Below are positions 35,600 to 44,226 of a DNA stretch of 64,000 nt, one piece after another. The stretch is from an uncultured Duncaniella sp. (GTDB lineage Bacteria; Bacteroidota; Bacteroidia; Bacteroidales; Muribaculaceae). Location of the stretch: contig NZ_CAJTMT010000003.1 of assembly GCF_910577345.1 (NCBI RefSeq), forward strand, positions 62,001 to 126,000, given 5' to 3'. The translations under genes and the position numbers were made by a program. The first letter of the stretch is position 1; every line of letters starts with the position of its first letter. Below the pieces are notes generated by a model. The model ran no database searches. It saw only the letters and a program-made list of their open reading frames with translations, and was not told the DNA's origin.

Positions 35600-35836
35600 T
35601 GCCAAAAGCCTGACATCTAAAATTTAACACTTACTCCACCTATCAGACTTAAGACTGACCATCTTCCTCCCTACTAACTTAATGACACCCCACCCGTCAG
35701 CCATCAATAGCCATTCACCCTCACTCCAAAGTAGTTTGCCAAGAAAATTAAACTTTCCGACATTGTAGAGTCTTATCATCATAGACACGCTGCCTTATCT
35801 CCGGCAACTGTCAAGAAAATTGAAGAAATAAAAATT

Positions 35837-36880
35837 ATGCACATCAGGAAATTCACATTCAATGCAGTCATGACTCTCGCGGTGGCATGTTCGTTGCCAT
35901 CACTCGCCTCATGCAACAGTGCTTCCAAGACATCCGAATCGACGGATTCAATACAGGAAAACGATTCCACTCCCGGCAGGCCCGAAAAGAATGGCAAACG
36001 CGTGGGCGGGCCCCAACTCGGCTCCCCCGGCGGCGGTCCCGTAATCGACAAGACCGGCGATGCCGTCCTCCAGGCCATGATAAAAGCTGAAGTCCCGGAA
36101 TTCAAACAATTGGACTACACCGACGCGACTACCGGCAAGACGATGAAATACAATCTCTTCTCTCCCAAGAATGCCGATGCTTCACGCAACTATCCCCTCG
36201 TGCTCTTCATGGCCGATGCAAGCACCCCCGGTGAAGACCCCACCACTCCCCTCACCCAAGGCTACGGCGCCCTTGTCTGGGCCACAGATACATGGCAGGC
36301 GAAAAATCCATGCTACGTGCTCGTCCCGCAATATTCCGGTGTCGCCGTCAATGACGCATACGAACACACCGACGAAGTCGACATGGTCATCCGTCTTCTC
36401 AAAGGCATCGTGGCCGACAAAAACGTTGACGCGAACCGTCTCTACACCACCGGTCAGTCCATGGGAGGTATGATCTCGATGTACTACAACATCACCTACC
36501 CCGACCTCTTCGCTGCATCACTCTTCGTAGACTGCCACTGGGACACTGACAAATTCGGCGAACTCGCACGCCACAAGTTCACCTACGTCACCGCCGGAAA
36601 AAACGGCAGTTCATTCGGCAACATCAAGGCTCTCGAAGAAGCGGCAGAAAAAGATGGCATCAGATACGAATATGAAACCTGGAGTGCAAAACTCCCGCAA
36701 GCCGAGCAGGACTCTCTTGCAAGCGCAATGCTCGCAAAAGGTGCGCCCGTCAACATCATCAATTTCACTCCTAAGTCAGTACTTCCCGACGACGGAAAAG
36801 GAAGCGAGCACATGTATTCCTTCGACTATGCCTACAAATTGACTCCGGTGTGTGAATGGCTGTTCCTACAGACAAAATAA
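35837..36880 (+). CDS. Alpha/beta-hydrolase lipoprotein
   Basis: A 347-residue exported hydrolase with a lipoprotein signal (lipobox LASC, Cys26). A low-complexity linker follows, with Gly/Pro-rich GGPQLGSPGGGP. The nucleophile elbow GQSMGG has Ser208; the early strand YPLVLFM and the late acidic and histidine region (GSEHMYSFDYAYKL) suit the fold. It resembles the polyhydroxybutyrate-depolymerase/prolyl-oligopeptidase-like esterases found in Bacteroidota, probably acting on an ester in the periplasm or at the surface. It stands alone between two divergent promoters, with a terminator downstream. Substrate unknown. Confidence 0.8.
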   Translation: MHIRKFTFNAVMTLAVACSLPSLASCNSASKTSESTDSIQENDSTPGRPEKNGKRVGGPQLGSPGGGPVIDKTGDAVLQAMIKAEVPEFKQLDYTDATTGKTMKYNLFSPKNADASRNYPLVLFMADASTPGEDPTTPLTQGYGALVWATDTWQAKNPCYVLVPQYSGVAVNDAYEHTDEVDMVIRLLKGIVADKNVDANRLYTTGQSMGGMISMYYNITYPDLFAASLFVDCHWDTDKFGELARHKFTYVTAGKNGSSFGNIKALEEAAEKDGIRYEYETWSAKLPQAEQDSLASAMLAKGAPVNIINFTPKSVLPDDGKGSEHMYSFDYAYKLTPVCEWLFLQTK

Positions 36881-36987
36881 GAGGTTTCCGAAAATCACCT
36901 CTCAGAAATCACAGTCCTCACAGAAAGACTATATACATCAGGAATATATTCAGGTAAGAAAGATTCGTTTTATGATCATCTGTTCGA

Positions 36988-37025
36988 GACAGGATTGCCG
37001 CGTCAGCGCGCAATCTTGTCTTTTT
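36988..37025 (+). terminator. Terminator downstream of the hydrolase gene
   Basis: GACAGGATTGC pairs with GCAATCTTGTC (one G-T pair), followed by TTTTT. Confidence 0.8.
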
Positions 37026-37129
37026 AGATGAATTTATATACACCGCCACCGCAACACATTCCGATAAACGACGTTGTAAATAAGAGTGAGTATAAATGTA
37101 CGCGTCTCAAATTATAATCATCATATTCT

Positions 37130-38491
37130 ATGAGCGAATCCGTTTCAACTAAATTCTCAATCCGTAAATACACCGCGGTCATCGCAATCCTCATCGTGCT
37201 TGTCATGACCGTGCTTGATGTCACGGTTGTCAACGTGGCTCTGCCTGTCATGGCATCGAAATTCGGCATTTCCGACTCCTACGCCGTGTGGATCGTTACA
37301 ATCTATCAATTGGTCATCACCATGCTCCTCCTTCCGATGTCGTCGTTCGGCGACCGCTACAGCTACCGCCGCTGCTTCATGGTCGGAGTGACAATATTCA
37401 CACTTGCATCGGCTATGTGTGCAGCATCGACCAACTTCGCACTCATCATCGCCGCCCGAGCCTTGCAGGGTATCGGCGCAGCCTGCGTAATGGGCGTAAA
37501 CATAGCGTTGACACGTCTGATCTATCCCCGCAATGTCCTCGGCCGCGGACTTGCCCTCAACGGAATGGTGATAGCCATCTCCACCGCTGCCGGTCCTACA
37601 ATCGCCGGTGCCATCCTTTCAATTGCATCATGGCACTGGCTCTTCCTCATCAACGTCCCCTTCGGCATCATCGCCTTCTTCCTCGGCAAGAAACTCCTCC
37701 CGCAGAATCCTCCGCGCGAACAGACCGGAAAATTCGACTGGATTAGCGCCGTTGAAAACATGATTGTCTTCGGTCTCATCTTCATCGCCATCGGCAACTT
37801 CGCCCGCCATGGCGACCTTGGTCTCAATATCATTCTGCTCGTGGCAGGATTGGTGACAGGATATTTCTATGTCCGCCGTCAGTTCGGACGCCCGTCCCCG
37901 ATGCTTCCCATCGACCTCTTCAAAATCAAAATCTACACCCTGAGCATCTTCACCTCCGTGTGCTCGTTCATCGCCCAGAACGTGGCCATGATTTCCATCC
38001 CCTTCCTCTTCCTCAACAGCTACGGATTCTCGGAAATCACCACCGGTCTGCTGATGACACCGTGGCCACTCGCCACAATGATCATCTCACCGATGGCTGC
38101 ACGCTTCGTCGAGCGCCACAACGCAGGCGCGACCGCCGCTGTCGGCATGGTGGTCTATGCAGTCGGAGTCCTGCTCCTCCTGTTCGCGCCCACCGGAATT
38201 TCAGAATGGAACATCGCATGGCGCATGGCTGTCTGTGGTGTTGGTTTCGGACTCTTCCAGACCCCCAACAACATCGTGATGGTAACGTCGACACCCGTCC
38301 ACCGCACCGGAGGTGCAGGCGGAATGCAGAGCACCGCACGCCTTGTCGGCCAGACCCTCGGTGCAACCCTCGTCACAATTGTCTTCGCACTCACAACCTC
38401 CGCCAATTCATCTGCCCCCGTCCACGTCTGTCTCTACATCGCTTTAGGTTTCGCCATCATGGCCGGCCTCTTCAGTGTCAGCCGCAGATAG
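37130..38491 (+). CDS. MFS efflux transporter, DHA2 (EmrB/QacA) type
   Basis: A 453-residue inner-membrane drug:proton antiporter with at least 12 helices. Visible MFS marks are the membrane-1 motif LDVTVVNVALPVM, typical of DHA2 members; motif A GDRYSYRR; and the helix-5 glycines (STAAGPTIAGAIL) of motif C. A DHA2 pump would export toxic organic cations or similar compounds, and the substrate is not predictable. It has no adaptor protein next to it and ends at a strong bidirectional terminator shared with the xus-like operon. Confidence 0.9.
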   Translation: MSESVSTKFSIRKYTAVIAILIVLVMTVLDVTVVNVALPVMASKFGISDSYAVWIVTIYQLVITMLLLPMSSFGDRYSYRRCFMVGVTIFTLASAMCAASTNFALIIAARALQGIGAACVMGVNIALTRLIYPRNVLGRGLALNGMVIAISTAAGPTIAGAILSIASWHWLFLINVPFGIIAFFLGKKLLPQNPPREQTGKFDWISAVENMIVFGLIFIAIGNFARHGDLGLNIILLVAGLVTGYFYVRRQFGRPSPMLPIDLFKIKIYTLSIFTSVCSFIAQNVAMISIPFLFLNSYGFSEITTGLLMTPWPLATMIISPMAARFVERHNAGATAAVGMVVYAVGVLLLLFAPTGISEWNIAWRMAVCGVGFGLFQTPNNIVMVTSTPVHRTGGAGGMQSTARLVGQTLGATLVTIVFALTTSANSSAPVHVCLYIALGFAIMAGLFSVSRR

Positions 38492-38517
38492 GACCCTTCC
38501 ATGATTAATTTCAACAG

Positions 38518-38588
38518 AAAAGCCTGAGGGCCGAAATCGCAGAAAATCAAATTTGAGATTCATGCGATTTCGGCCCTCAGGCTTTTTT
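38518..38588. terminator. Bidirectional terminator, perfect 24-bp stem
   Basis: Arms 38518-38541 and 38563-38586 are exact reverse complements, with a T tract on the plus strand and A's on the other side. It separates two converging genes. Confidence 0.92.
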
Positions 38589-38620
38589 GTATATTCCTGC
38601 ACTAACGTCAGGAAACGGCA

Positions 38621-40036
38621 TCAATGCTTATGATGGTCATGATGTCCATCCTTCTTCCTTTTGAGATGGCGAATCCAGATATAGTAACCGGTGAGAGGAA
38701 GCGATGCGCCGAGCAGTGCGCCAAGCAACCAAAGGATGCGGGTCACGATTCCGCCGAGACTGCCGGTGTGGATTGCATAAATCCATCCGCGAAGCTTATC
38801 AGCCTCCTTGGAATTAGCATAGAGAGTCGAGGGAGAAATCTCACCTGTACGACGGTTGAACTCATAGCGATCAGCTGCGCGACCGTTGCCGGTAGTGCCG
38901 AGTGTCACAGAAGCGCTTTCAGAGCTGATGGTAATCTGTGGAGCATCAGGATTCTGGGCTTTCAGCTCGTCATAGACCTGCTGCCAACGTCCGAATTCTG
39001 AACGACGGTGACCGCCACGTCCTCCACGACCTTCGCCACGTTCGCCGGAGTTTTCACCCTCACCGCGACCATGCCATTCGCCGCCTTCGCCACGGCCTTC
39101 ACCGCGACCGCCGCGACCTTCACGACCCTCGCCGCCTTCGCCGCGACCTTTCCATTCGCCACCTTCGCCACGGCCTTCACCGCGACCACCGCGACCTTCA
39201 CGACCTTCGCCGCCTTCGCCGCGACCTTTCCATTCGCCACCTTCGCCACGGCCTTCACCGCGACCGCCGCGACCTTCACGACCTTCGCCACGCTCGCCAC
39301 CTTCATTTTTGGAAGCGGCAGGTGCACCCTGACCGAAATTGCGGGGAGTGTGCTCAACACCACACACAGCATAGAAGGCAGTGCGATACCAGCCAAACGA
39401 ATAAGTCAGACCAGTCAAGGCCATCGCAAGTACAAAAATCAAGGCATACATGCCACCTGCGACATGCAATCCCTTCCAGAAACCTTTCCAACCTTTGTCA
39501 AAAGAGATGCTTAGACTCTTTTTCAGATTCTTGCGGGCACGGGGTACCCAGATAATCACACCTGTAATAAGAGCAATGACAAAAATAATGGTCGAGATGC
39601 CCACGAGGGTCTTACCGACCTTCACACCGTCGACATGAGGATTGGCGCTGTCGAGGAGCCAACGGTGAAGCTTGAACATTGTGGAGAAGAAACCAAGACG
39701 CTCATACTTACCTGTAATCTCACCCGAGTACTGGTCGATGAACATCGACGATCTGCGGGGCTTGGAGAGGCTCACCTGATAGGTGCGTTCATTGTCGTCA
39801 AACACTGTCACACCCGTGATGGAAACACTGTCGGGCAGACTTGCCTTGACAGTCTCCATCAGCTCCCCGAGGGGTAAAGGCTGATCCTTGACGGACGACA
39901 CATAGTAGACATCGCTTTTGATAGCTCTGGTGATTTCAGGCTCAAAGATGAGCATACCACCGGAAAAACATACAAGCGTGATGAAGATTCCGAACGGAAC
40001 GGAAAGCCATAAATGGATTTTTCTGAAAAATTTCAT
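38621..40036 (-). CDS. xusC: PepSY-type inner-membrane protein, XusC-like, with a repeat insert
   Basis: A 471-residue PepSY-associated membrane protein with a first helix (LWLSVPFGIFITLVCF), further helices near 145-165, 195-215 and 425-450, and the family RWLLDS and GGMYALI segments. In B. thetaiotaomicron XusC completes the xenosiderophore system after XusA and XusB. A Glu/Gly/Arg insert at 245-345 holds three exact 26-residue repeats (251-328) between two helices, probably in the periplasm. The C-terminus is a histidine cluster. It probably works on iron release or transfer. The name is assigned by gene order and domain content. Confidence 0.85.
   Translation of the reverse strand: MKFFRKIHLWLSVPFGIFITLVCFSGGMLIFEPEITRAIKSDVYYVSSVKDQPLPLGELMETVKASLPDSVSITGVTVFDDNERTYQVSLSKPRRSSMFIDQYSGEITGKYERLGFFSTMFKLHRWLLDSANPHVDGVKVGKTLVGISTIIFVIALITGVIIWVPRARKNLKKSLSISFDKGWKGFWKGLHVAGGMYALIFVLAMALTGLTYSFGWYRTAFYAVCGVEHTPRNFGQGAPAASKNEGGERGEGREGRGGRGEGRGEGGEWKGRGEGGEGREGRGGRGEGRGEGGEWKGRGEGGEGREGRGGRGEGRGEGGEWHGRGEGENSGERGEGRGGRGGHRRSEFGRWQQVYDELKAQNPDAPQITISSESASVTLGTTGNGRAADRYEFNRRTGEISPSTLYANSKEADKLRGWIYAIHTGSLGGIVTRILWLLGALLGASLPLTGYYIWIRHLKRKKDGHHDHHKH
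39053..39286 (-). repeat. 78-bp tandem repeat, three copies, inside xusC
   Basis: Period 78 bp, in frame, so each copy adds 26 residues made of Glu, Gly and Arg with one Trp; the third copy ends with a Trp-His instead of Trp-Lys. The copies are nearly identical at DNA level, which indicates recent duplication or homogenisation. Confidence 0.92.
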
Positions 40037-40091
40037 CGCTGCGGCGGATTGAGATGTTTTTTTAATATAATTTGCCCGAATACCTTAATCG

Positions 40092-40147
40092 AAAAGAGTA
40101 AAAGAGCATAAGGAACAGGATGTGATTAAACATCCTCTCCCTTATGC
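40092..40147 (-). terminator. Hairpin terminator after xusB
   Basis: Two nested stems, GCATAAGG/CCTTATGC and AGGATGT/ACATCCT, separated by matched 3-base internal loops. On the minus strand they are followed by a T-rich tail. Part of the arm matches the large inverted repeat near 63.1 kb. Confidence 0.7.
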
Positions 40148-40192
40148 ACTTCTGTGAATCTAAGGAATAATCGGCTCATTCACTCTCCGGTT

Positions 40193-41599
40193 TTATTTTG
40201 CTACTGTCATGAAACCGAAACCATTGATTTCAGCAGCCGAGGTGACAGTGATGCCCTTCTCAGCCTTGGCAGTTGCAGGATCAATACGATAGATTGCAGG
40301 AGAGCTGGATTCAGAATTGATGGCGATATAGACAGAACCGTTGTGTACATAGACTGTCTTGCCGATTGAAGTAACGTCAGCGGGACCGCCGGTCACATAT
40401 TTCAGAGTCTTTGCATCAGCATCGAAAATTGCGAGCGAGGTAGCCGATGTAGTGGCTTTGAATTCAGCTGTGTCATACATGACAAGGATGAAGTAGTTTC
40501 CACCGGCACTCCAGCAGCGCATGAACGAACGGCCACCTGAAAGTGCCTCGATGTTGCAATAGTAGTCATCAAATTCAGTCTTTCCGGCAGGAATACGGGC
40601 CACACCTGCAGGGAGAGTGGTCTTCTGGCGCTTGTCGGTCTGAGTTTTGGCGAAGCTGGGCGAGAAGACATAGATGTCACCGTTTTCAGCTGCCCAGATG
40701 GTCTGATAGTACTGTGAACGGAAACGGCCGGCTGCATAGCTGATCTTGTCTGTCTTGGCAATTATGGGGTTGAGGAAATCGCCGTTGTCATAGATTGCAA
40801 CCCAGCATGAATTGGGATACTGTGTGCCCGAAAGCGCACCCTTGGTGTAGCTGCTGCCACCGTCGGCGGTAGCGACGAGATCTTCGTTGCCGGGGAGGAT
40901 GTATTTACCATTGTCCACGTTCGTACCGTAAGCGCTGAGACCCATGGGAATCACACCGCTGTAGAGATGACGGCCACTCTGCTCAGCACCTGAAAGAGTG
41001 ACATACTCGCCGTTGCCGAGATAGTTCTCGACTGAGTATTTTCCGCTCTCAGTATCGTTGGCGGTTGAAGTCTCTTCCTTGACATTAATCTTGGTGAAGA
41101 GGAGTGTCTGGGGAAGATTACCGTTGGCATCGGCAAACTTAATGGGGCCGTTGCCCGACGACATCGAGAGGATGTTGTCATCGTATGCACCGTAGGAAGA
41201 GAAACGCGACACCTTGTATTCAAGGTCACGGGCACGTACCTGACCATCCTCGCCGAGAACATAGCTGCGGGTGGTGCCGGCGTTACCCTGATTGTATGTG
41301 AGACCATAGAGATATTCTGTTCCGTGGAATACCCACTGGGTAGCACCGTCGTTGGTGAGACCGTTGCGTTCGAGTGTCACGCTGCCCTCGTCAATCGACT
41401 CGGCTGTGACAATTACGGGAACACTGCCTGCCGAAGCGGTTGTTGTAGCGGCGATGACGAAACGGCCTTCAGTATTCTCGGAAGTGTTGTCGTCGTCATT
41501 ACCCTTGTTACCCGGCTCATCATTATCAGAGCAAGAAGTGAAAACGAGCGCGGGGAGAACGAGCGCACCCAATACGCGCATGAGAAATCTTTTGTCCAT
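40193..41599 (-). CDS. xusB: DUF4374 lipoprotein, XusB-like siderophore-binding protein
   Basis: A 468-residue surface or periplasmic lipoprotein (lipobox FTSC, then SDNDE). Predicted beta-propeller strands run throughout, as in DUF4374 proteins. In B. thetaiotaomicron, XusB is such a protein and binds ferric enterobactin, letting the cell use siderophores made by other bacteria. It lies between the TonB-dependent receptor and the PepSY protein on one strand, the same order as xusABC. The binding residues cannot be judged from sequence alone. Confidence 0.88.
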   Translation of the reverse strand: MDKRFLMRVLGALVLPALVFTSCSDNDEPGNKGNDDDNTSENTEGRFVIAATTTASAGSVPVIVTAESIDEGSVTLERNGLTNDGATQWVFHGTEYLYGLTYNQGNAGTTRSYVLGEDGQVRARDLEYKVSRFSSYGAYDDNILSMSSGNGPIKFADANGNLPQTLLFTKINVKEETSTANDTESGKYSVENYLGNGEYVTLSGAEQSGRHLYSGVIPMGLSAYGTNVDNGKYILPGNEDLVATADGGSSYTKGALSGTQYPNSCWVAIYDNGDFLNPIIAKTDKISYAAGRFRSQYYQTIWAAENGDIYVFSPSFAKTQTDKRQKTTLPAGVARIPAGKTEFDDYYCNIEALSGGRSFMRCWSAGGNYFILVMYDTAEFKATTSATSLAIFDADAKTLKYVTGGPADVTSIGKTVYVHNGSVYIAINSESSSPAIYRIDPATAKAEKGITVTSAAEINGFGFMTVAK

Positions 41600-41631
41600 T
41601 GTGATTTTTTAGATTGTATTTTTTGTTATGT

Positions 41632-44013
41632 TTAATTTCCGAAATACACCCTCACCTTGCCGTAGAATGCACGTCCGGCTTTCTGAAGACTGAAGTTGTC
41701 ATAGAGGTTAGCGTTGGTGAAGTTGCGGCATTCAAACGAGAGGTTGTAACGTCCGTGAGCTATACTGTAGCTGAATGTCAGATTATTGGCAAACTGCGTC
41801 GGGACGATATAGTCATTGTTCGCAGCACCGATATTGGCGGGATAGTATGAAAAACTGTGGGTGTACTGGTTGTCGTAGGTGACAGTCAGAGTGTTACCCT
41901 TGCCTCCAAGTCCGACCCAATAGAAATTGACATCGGAGTCAGCGAACAGATAGGGAAGGTTGGGCATACGTTCGCGGTAGGCGATGTTGTCGGCCGTCGA
42001 TCCCATCACATGAGGCATATTGTCGCGCACATTCATCTGCGAGAAATTGCCGCCGATGCTGAGCCACTTCGAGAAGGTGTAGCGGGCAGAGATATTGAAT
42101 CCCTTTGTATCGACCTTACCGTAGTTGATATATGTCGCCGCAGATTTGCCTCCGCTGAGTGCGAGAATGTTGCGCTGGATATAGTCGCGGGTGTCGCGGT
42201 AGATGAAACCGGCTTCGACATAAATCGAGTTGACACCGAAATTCTTTGTGAAGCTGAGGTTAAAGTTGAGATTGTGGCTCGATTCAGGTTTCAGGTTCAC
42301 CTGTCCTTGCTCAAGGTCTTCATCACCGAAAAGTTCCTCTATCGAGGGCAGACGGTAGGCTTTTTCGTAGGAAGCCTTCAACTGGAAGCCGAGAGGCATG
42401 AACCATGTTCCTGCAGCACCATATCCGATATAATCATCTGAGCGGCTTGTGAGAGTGTAGTCGGTCTGTGAAGAACTTCCTGAATTGCTTGTCACAGGGC
42501 CGGACACATACTGATGATACTCCTTGCCGAAAACGGAGAAATTGAGTTTCTCGTTGGGCATGTAGCGGTATGAGACACCGAGGATATTCTTGCTCGTCAC
42601 CTTATTATACTCATCCTCGCTTCCGGTGATGAGATTGCGGTTGCTGCGGTCAAAACCGTTGAATACATCGTTGACAGTGAACACATGGTGATCCTTTAGT
42701 CGGTAATTGGCGGTAAGGGCAGCCGACCAAGTGTCGTTGTCGGCGCGGGCATACTGATATGATTGCTCACCCGGAGAGTTGAGCTTTTCAGTCTGGCCGA
42801 ACCAATTGTATTTGACCGAAGCGGTGTCGACGTTGATGTTGGCGTTACGGCTGTAGTTGGCGTTGAACGAAACGTCAAGACCCTTGGTGAAAAGATTGCG
42901 CTTGCCATATTCGAGTGAGGGCATCAGAGTGTGGCCGTGGCGGTGTTTCTGACCATAGACAATCTCCTGACGGACACCGGTCTGCACATCTTTATAAACG
43001 TGCGAATAGTTGAACCCGAGAAGAAGGCGGTCGGCCCAGGGCTTGTTGACAAAACCGATTTTACCGATGACGGCTTCATTGTGATATGTGTCGTTGAAAC
43101 GCTTGACATGCTCTTTCTTGCGACGGTTGATGGCTCCCGTCTCGAAATTCTCAACAGGGGTATCGACCCAGTAATCATTGTCCGAATAGTTCTGGAAAGC
43201 ATTTATCTCATACTTGAAACCGTTTCTGAGGGTCTGGCCGAAGTTGACGTATGACTTGTGGGTGTTGAACGATCCGTAGGAGTACGATGCATCCACAAAC
43301 CATTTGCGCTGACGTTTTGGAGTGACGATATTGATGATACCGCCGATTGCATCCGCGCCGAAACCGACGGGGACAACGCCACGGTAAATCTCGATGCGGT
43401 CAGCGAAGTTGACCGGAATATTGTTGAGGCCGAACGCGCTTCCGACACCTTCCTGCGGAACACCGTCGATAAACACCTTGACATGCTTTCCGCTGAAACC
43501 GTCCATCGTCACGGCCATGTCGGAACCGACACCCCCGCTCTCACGGATTTTCATGCCCGGAGCCTTTGCAAGCGCCTCGCTGAGTGTCTTGGTCGTGTTG
43601 ACGAGATCCTGAGTGTTGACAGCCGTTGCATTGAAGGCCGAGTTCTTTACCTTGCTGAGCTGACTGCCGACCACTATCACCTCGCCGAGTTGGGTGACAG
43701 GTCTGAGCTTCACGTTGAGTTTCCGGCGTTCCGAGGCGGAAATCTTCACTTTGGCCTCCTGCTGTTCGTAGCCAACGCAGGTGAAGACCAATGTATAGTC
43801 ACCCGCCGGTGCCGACAGATGATAGAGACCTTTTTCGTTAGTCGAACAGGAATAAGATGTCCCTTTGAGGAACACTGTGGCGAAGTCGATTGGCTCGCCA
43901 TCCACTGAAATAACTTTTCCGGAAATCATCCCTTGAGCTTCCCGGGCAAATGCTGTGGCAGTGATAATCAGAAGAGAAATACTACACAATAAATACCTTT
44001 TCCAAATTGTCAT
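41632..44013 (-). CDS. xusA: TonB-dependent receptor, XusA-like
   Basis: A 793-residue outer-membrane transporter. It has a signal peptide ending near AREA, a carboxypeptidase-regulatory-like domain (about 25-110, MISGKVISVDGEPIDFATVFLKG), a TonB box and plug (EVIVVGSQLSKVK, MKIRESGGVGSDMAVTMDGF), and a barrel ending in a typical aromatic last strand (KVRVYFGN). It is not SusC-like: no SusD follows and the length is that of siderophore receptors. It probably imports an iron-siderophore complex captured by the DUF4374 lipoprotein. Confidence 0.9.
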   Translation of the reverse strand: MTIWKRYLLCSISLLIITATAFAREAQGMISGKVISVDGEPIDFATVFLKGTSYSCSTNEKGLYHLSAPAGDYTLVFTCVGYEQQEAKVKISASERRKLNVKLRPVTQLGEVIVVGSQLSKVKNSAFNATAVNTQDLVNTTKTLSEALAKAPGMKIRESGGVGSDMAVTMDGFSGKHVKVFIDGVPQEGVGSAFGLNNIPVNFADRIEIYRGVVPVGFGADAIGGIINIVTPKRQRKWFVDASYSYGSFNTHKSYVNFGQTLRNGFKYEINAFQNYSDNDYWVDTPVENFETGAINRRKKEHVKRFNDTYHNEAVIGKIGFVNKPWADRLLLGFNYSHVYKDVQTGVRQEIVYGQKHRHGHTLMPSLEYGKRNLFTKGLDVSFNANYSRNANINVDTASVKYNWFGQTEKLNSPGEQSYQYARADNDTWSAALTANYRLKDHHVFTVNDVFNGFDRSNRNLITGSEDEYNKVTSKNILGVSYRYMPNEKLNFSVFGKEYHQYVSGPVTSNSGSSSQTDYTLTSRSDDYIGYGAAGTWFMPLGFQLKASYEKAYRLPSIEELFGDEDLEQGQVNLKPESSHNLNFNLSFTKNFGVNSIYVEAGFIYRDTRDYIQRNILALSGGKSAATYINYGKVDTKGFNISARYTFSKWLSIGGNFSQMNVRDNMPHVMGSTADNIAYRERMPNLPYLFADSDVNFYWVGLGGKGNTLTVTYDNQYTHSFSYYPANIGAANNDYIVPTQFANNLTFSYSIAHGRYNLSFECRNFTNANLYDNFSLQKAGRAFYGKVRVYFGN

Positions 44014-44064
44014 GTCGAATTAACTTTTTGTAGTGCAAAGGTCGGTAGTTTATAATCCTAAAAA

Positions 44065-44084
44065 AATACTCAGAAATAGGTATT
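44065..44084. promoter_or_regulatory. Possible operator dyad upstream of xusA
   Basis: AATAC and GTATT flank 10 bases in an AT-rich region upstream of the receptor start. It could be an iron-responsive operator, but there is no proof, and the match is short enough to be chance. No clear -7 box was found for this gene. Confidence 0.25.
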
Positions 44085-44161
44085 AAAACCGCAATATATT
44101 GACAATCAACAAAATAAACAACCAATATTTCATGCCATAATTGGCAAACGACATATTTTCA

Positions 44162-44204
44162 AGGGTAAACAAATTCGCTGTTACCCTAATGGGCAACAGC
44201 GAAT
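44162..44204 (-). terminator. Terminator after the RND pump gene
   Basis: ATTCGCTGTT and AACAGCGAAT enclose CCC/GGG with single mismatches and a 4-base loop. The minus strand continues with TTTGTTTA. Confidence 0.7.
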
Positions 44205-44226
44205 CACAAGAAATCGTTATTTATAA

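Noticed and set aside
39053..39286. CRISPR-like repeat array
   Set aside because: The period is 78 bp with no distinct spacers, and it is in frame within a protein gene.
38938..39555. Several open frames over the xusC repeat, in other frames and on the other strand
   Set aside because: They exist only because the GC-rich repeat lacks stops in all frames; the PepSY reading matches a family.
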